In this document: piece by piece, positions 63,179 through 64,000 of the stretch | How positions within the stretch are numbered: position 1 is the first letter of the stretch | Layout: each line of letters begins with the position of its first letter | NCBI RefSeq assembly: GCF_910591885.1 | Contig: NC_063286.1 | Span: 2,728,001-2,792,000 of the forward strand | DNA from: Bombus terrestris | Taxonomy: Eukaryota > Arthropoda > Insecta > Hymenoptera > Apidae | DNA: 64,000 nucleotides | Direction of reading: 5' to 3' | Made by a program: the position numbers and the translations under genes | The notes under the pieces: generated by a model | What the model was told of the DNA's origin: nothing | The model's input: only the letters and a program-made list of their open reading frames with translations | Databases searched by the model: none

Positions 63179-63195
63179 TGCGATGTAAACTTGAT

Positions 63196-64000
63196 CATGC
63201 GTCTTTTCGCTTTTTTGCCTGCGGCCCTGGCCGTGTACCAATCCATCTGTGAATCTCCTGCATTCCTCCTTCCGGCGATCCCTCTTTCCCCTAATATTTC
63301 CCGCCCCCATCACCGTATGCGCCGTTCCATTGTCGTCCACAGAGAACTAACAGCTTTATTTCCGGTGGCTCTTTTATTTTATTCCCCCCCACTGAATCTA
63401 CGAGATACATATACATACATTGCATACGTATACGAACGCGCGCCACTTTTGTCCTTGATCGGATCTTTTCTGCGAGGCAGGGCCAAAGAACCGGCGATTT
63501 ACCATTTACCATTTTCATTATCATTGGAAATACAACGCGAGAACTGTGCGAACGAGGATCGTCTATACCGTGGCCTCATCTTTTTCGATTACGTAACGAC
63601 GCTTCCGCGGTTACATAACGCGATAAAAGAGAGCAGGGAGAAAGGAAGAGGAAGATGGAGCGCAATCCCGGCGATAAATTCGGGACACGACTTAAGGGTA
63701 GTTGGTAAAACGAGGAAGATATTTCGCTGTTGGAATCGTTGTCAATTCCTGGCCGATAACCCGCCAGTGTCCGGCCGGGCTGAACGTGCAACGGTTGCTT
63801 TACGACGCTTAAGCCGCGCTTCCAGACGTCCTCCCGTTGTCCCCGGCTTCTTCGTGGAACCGCCTTAACGGGCGTTGCGTTGATCCAGGGTCGAGCTTTC
63901 TACGGCAGCCCATAAGTCTCGCGATGCTCCGGGATATTAATATGTTATTGCGGAAAGACGCCCTCATGAAAGTCGACAAGCGCTGGAAAAATACGTCCGC
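63196..64000. other. Downstream sequence, no gene accepted
   Basis: Mixed sequence with a 243-codon open frame (63137-63868) that has no recognisable domain. At 63424-63435 an iab-8 7mer (ATACGTA) and an iab-4 8mer (GTATACGA) overlap, so the UTR could run beyond 63178. No further poly(A) signal stood out. Confidence 0.4.

Larger units (their letters stand above)
60751..63195 (+). other. Candidate distal 3' UTR exon of Ubx
   Basis: This follows the acceptor at 60750. It has no supported coding frame beyond the first hundred bases and becomes AU-rich, with ATTATTTATTTT near 62551 and AATAAA at 62674 and 63173. It carries seed matches for the Hox microRNAs iab-8-5p (61395) and iab-4-5p (62473, 62715, 63142), whose known targets include Ubx. 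Strand and order fit Ubx, with the donor at 38491. Alternatives are a non-coding RNA, or a 5' region of the next Hox gene, Antp, expected downstream. The exon may start later than 60751. Confidence 0.45.

Noticed and set aside
63137..63868. 243-codon open frame
   Set aside because: Starts inside the AATAAA/UTR-like region, no domain, no homology I recognise.
1..64000. tRNA genes, rRNA and the mir-iab-4/8 or mir-10 hairpins
   Set aside because: No B-box-like GGTTCGAATCC in a cloverleaf context and none of the recalled mature microRNA sequences were found by eye. A covariance-model scan would be decisive.

Overview
This window is insect nuclear DNA from the Hox cluster. The one certain gene segment is the last coding exon of Ultrabithorax (Ubx), at 38083-38399 on the + strand. 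It encodes a complete Ubx homeodomain, the adjacent UbdA peptide and the insect-type Gln/Ala tail. The rest is non-coding: CpG-rich intron and flanking sequence with AT-rich tandem repeats. The tail, the composition and the very large intron fit a hymenopteran such as a bee or ant, but the order is an inference and the species cannot be read from the window.

Layout. Positions 1-38082 are the 3' part of the giant Ubx intron; the first exon with the YPWM region is not in the window. This part holds a candidate recursive splice site (5017/5018), a TATA/initiator-like promoter (5308-5346), a fold-back MITE with TA target duplication (13387-13902), a tandem repeat of about 361 bp (16096-17165) and several homeodomain-site-rich stretches that look like cis-regulatory modules. 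At 38083-38491 lie the terminal coding exon and the start of the 3' UTR, which ends in a strong 5' splice site overlapped by an ATTAAA poly(A) signal.

Positions 38492-60750 are intron-like or intergenic. They hold a satellite with about 113-bp period (40430-42990), a CTCF-type motif (45163-45174), a 212-bp tandem duplication, an LTR-like element (55745-56084) and a second satellite with higher-order structure (56690-59060). Positions 60751 to about 63195 follow a good branch point and 3' splice site, read like a 3' UTR, carry seed matches to the Hox microRNAs iab-4 and iab-8, and end at AATAAA. I propose this is a distal, separately spliced 3' UTR exon of Ubx.

How the parts may work together. 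If that reading is right, Ubx RNA can either end within about 150 nt of its stop codon (short UTR, no iab sites) or splice over 22 kb to a long UTR open to iab-4/iab-8 repression. The overlapping ATTAAA and 5' splice site would be the switch. Together with the recursive site upstream, this makes RNA processing the most interesting aspect of the window. Only the Ubx exon is near certain; the rest is sequence-based inference that RNA data could settle.
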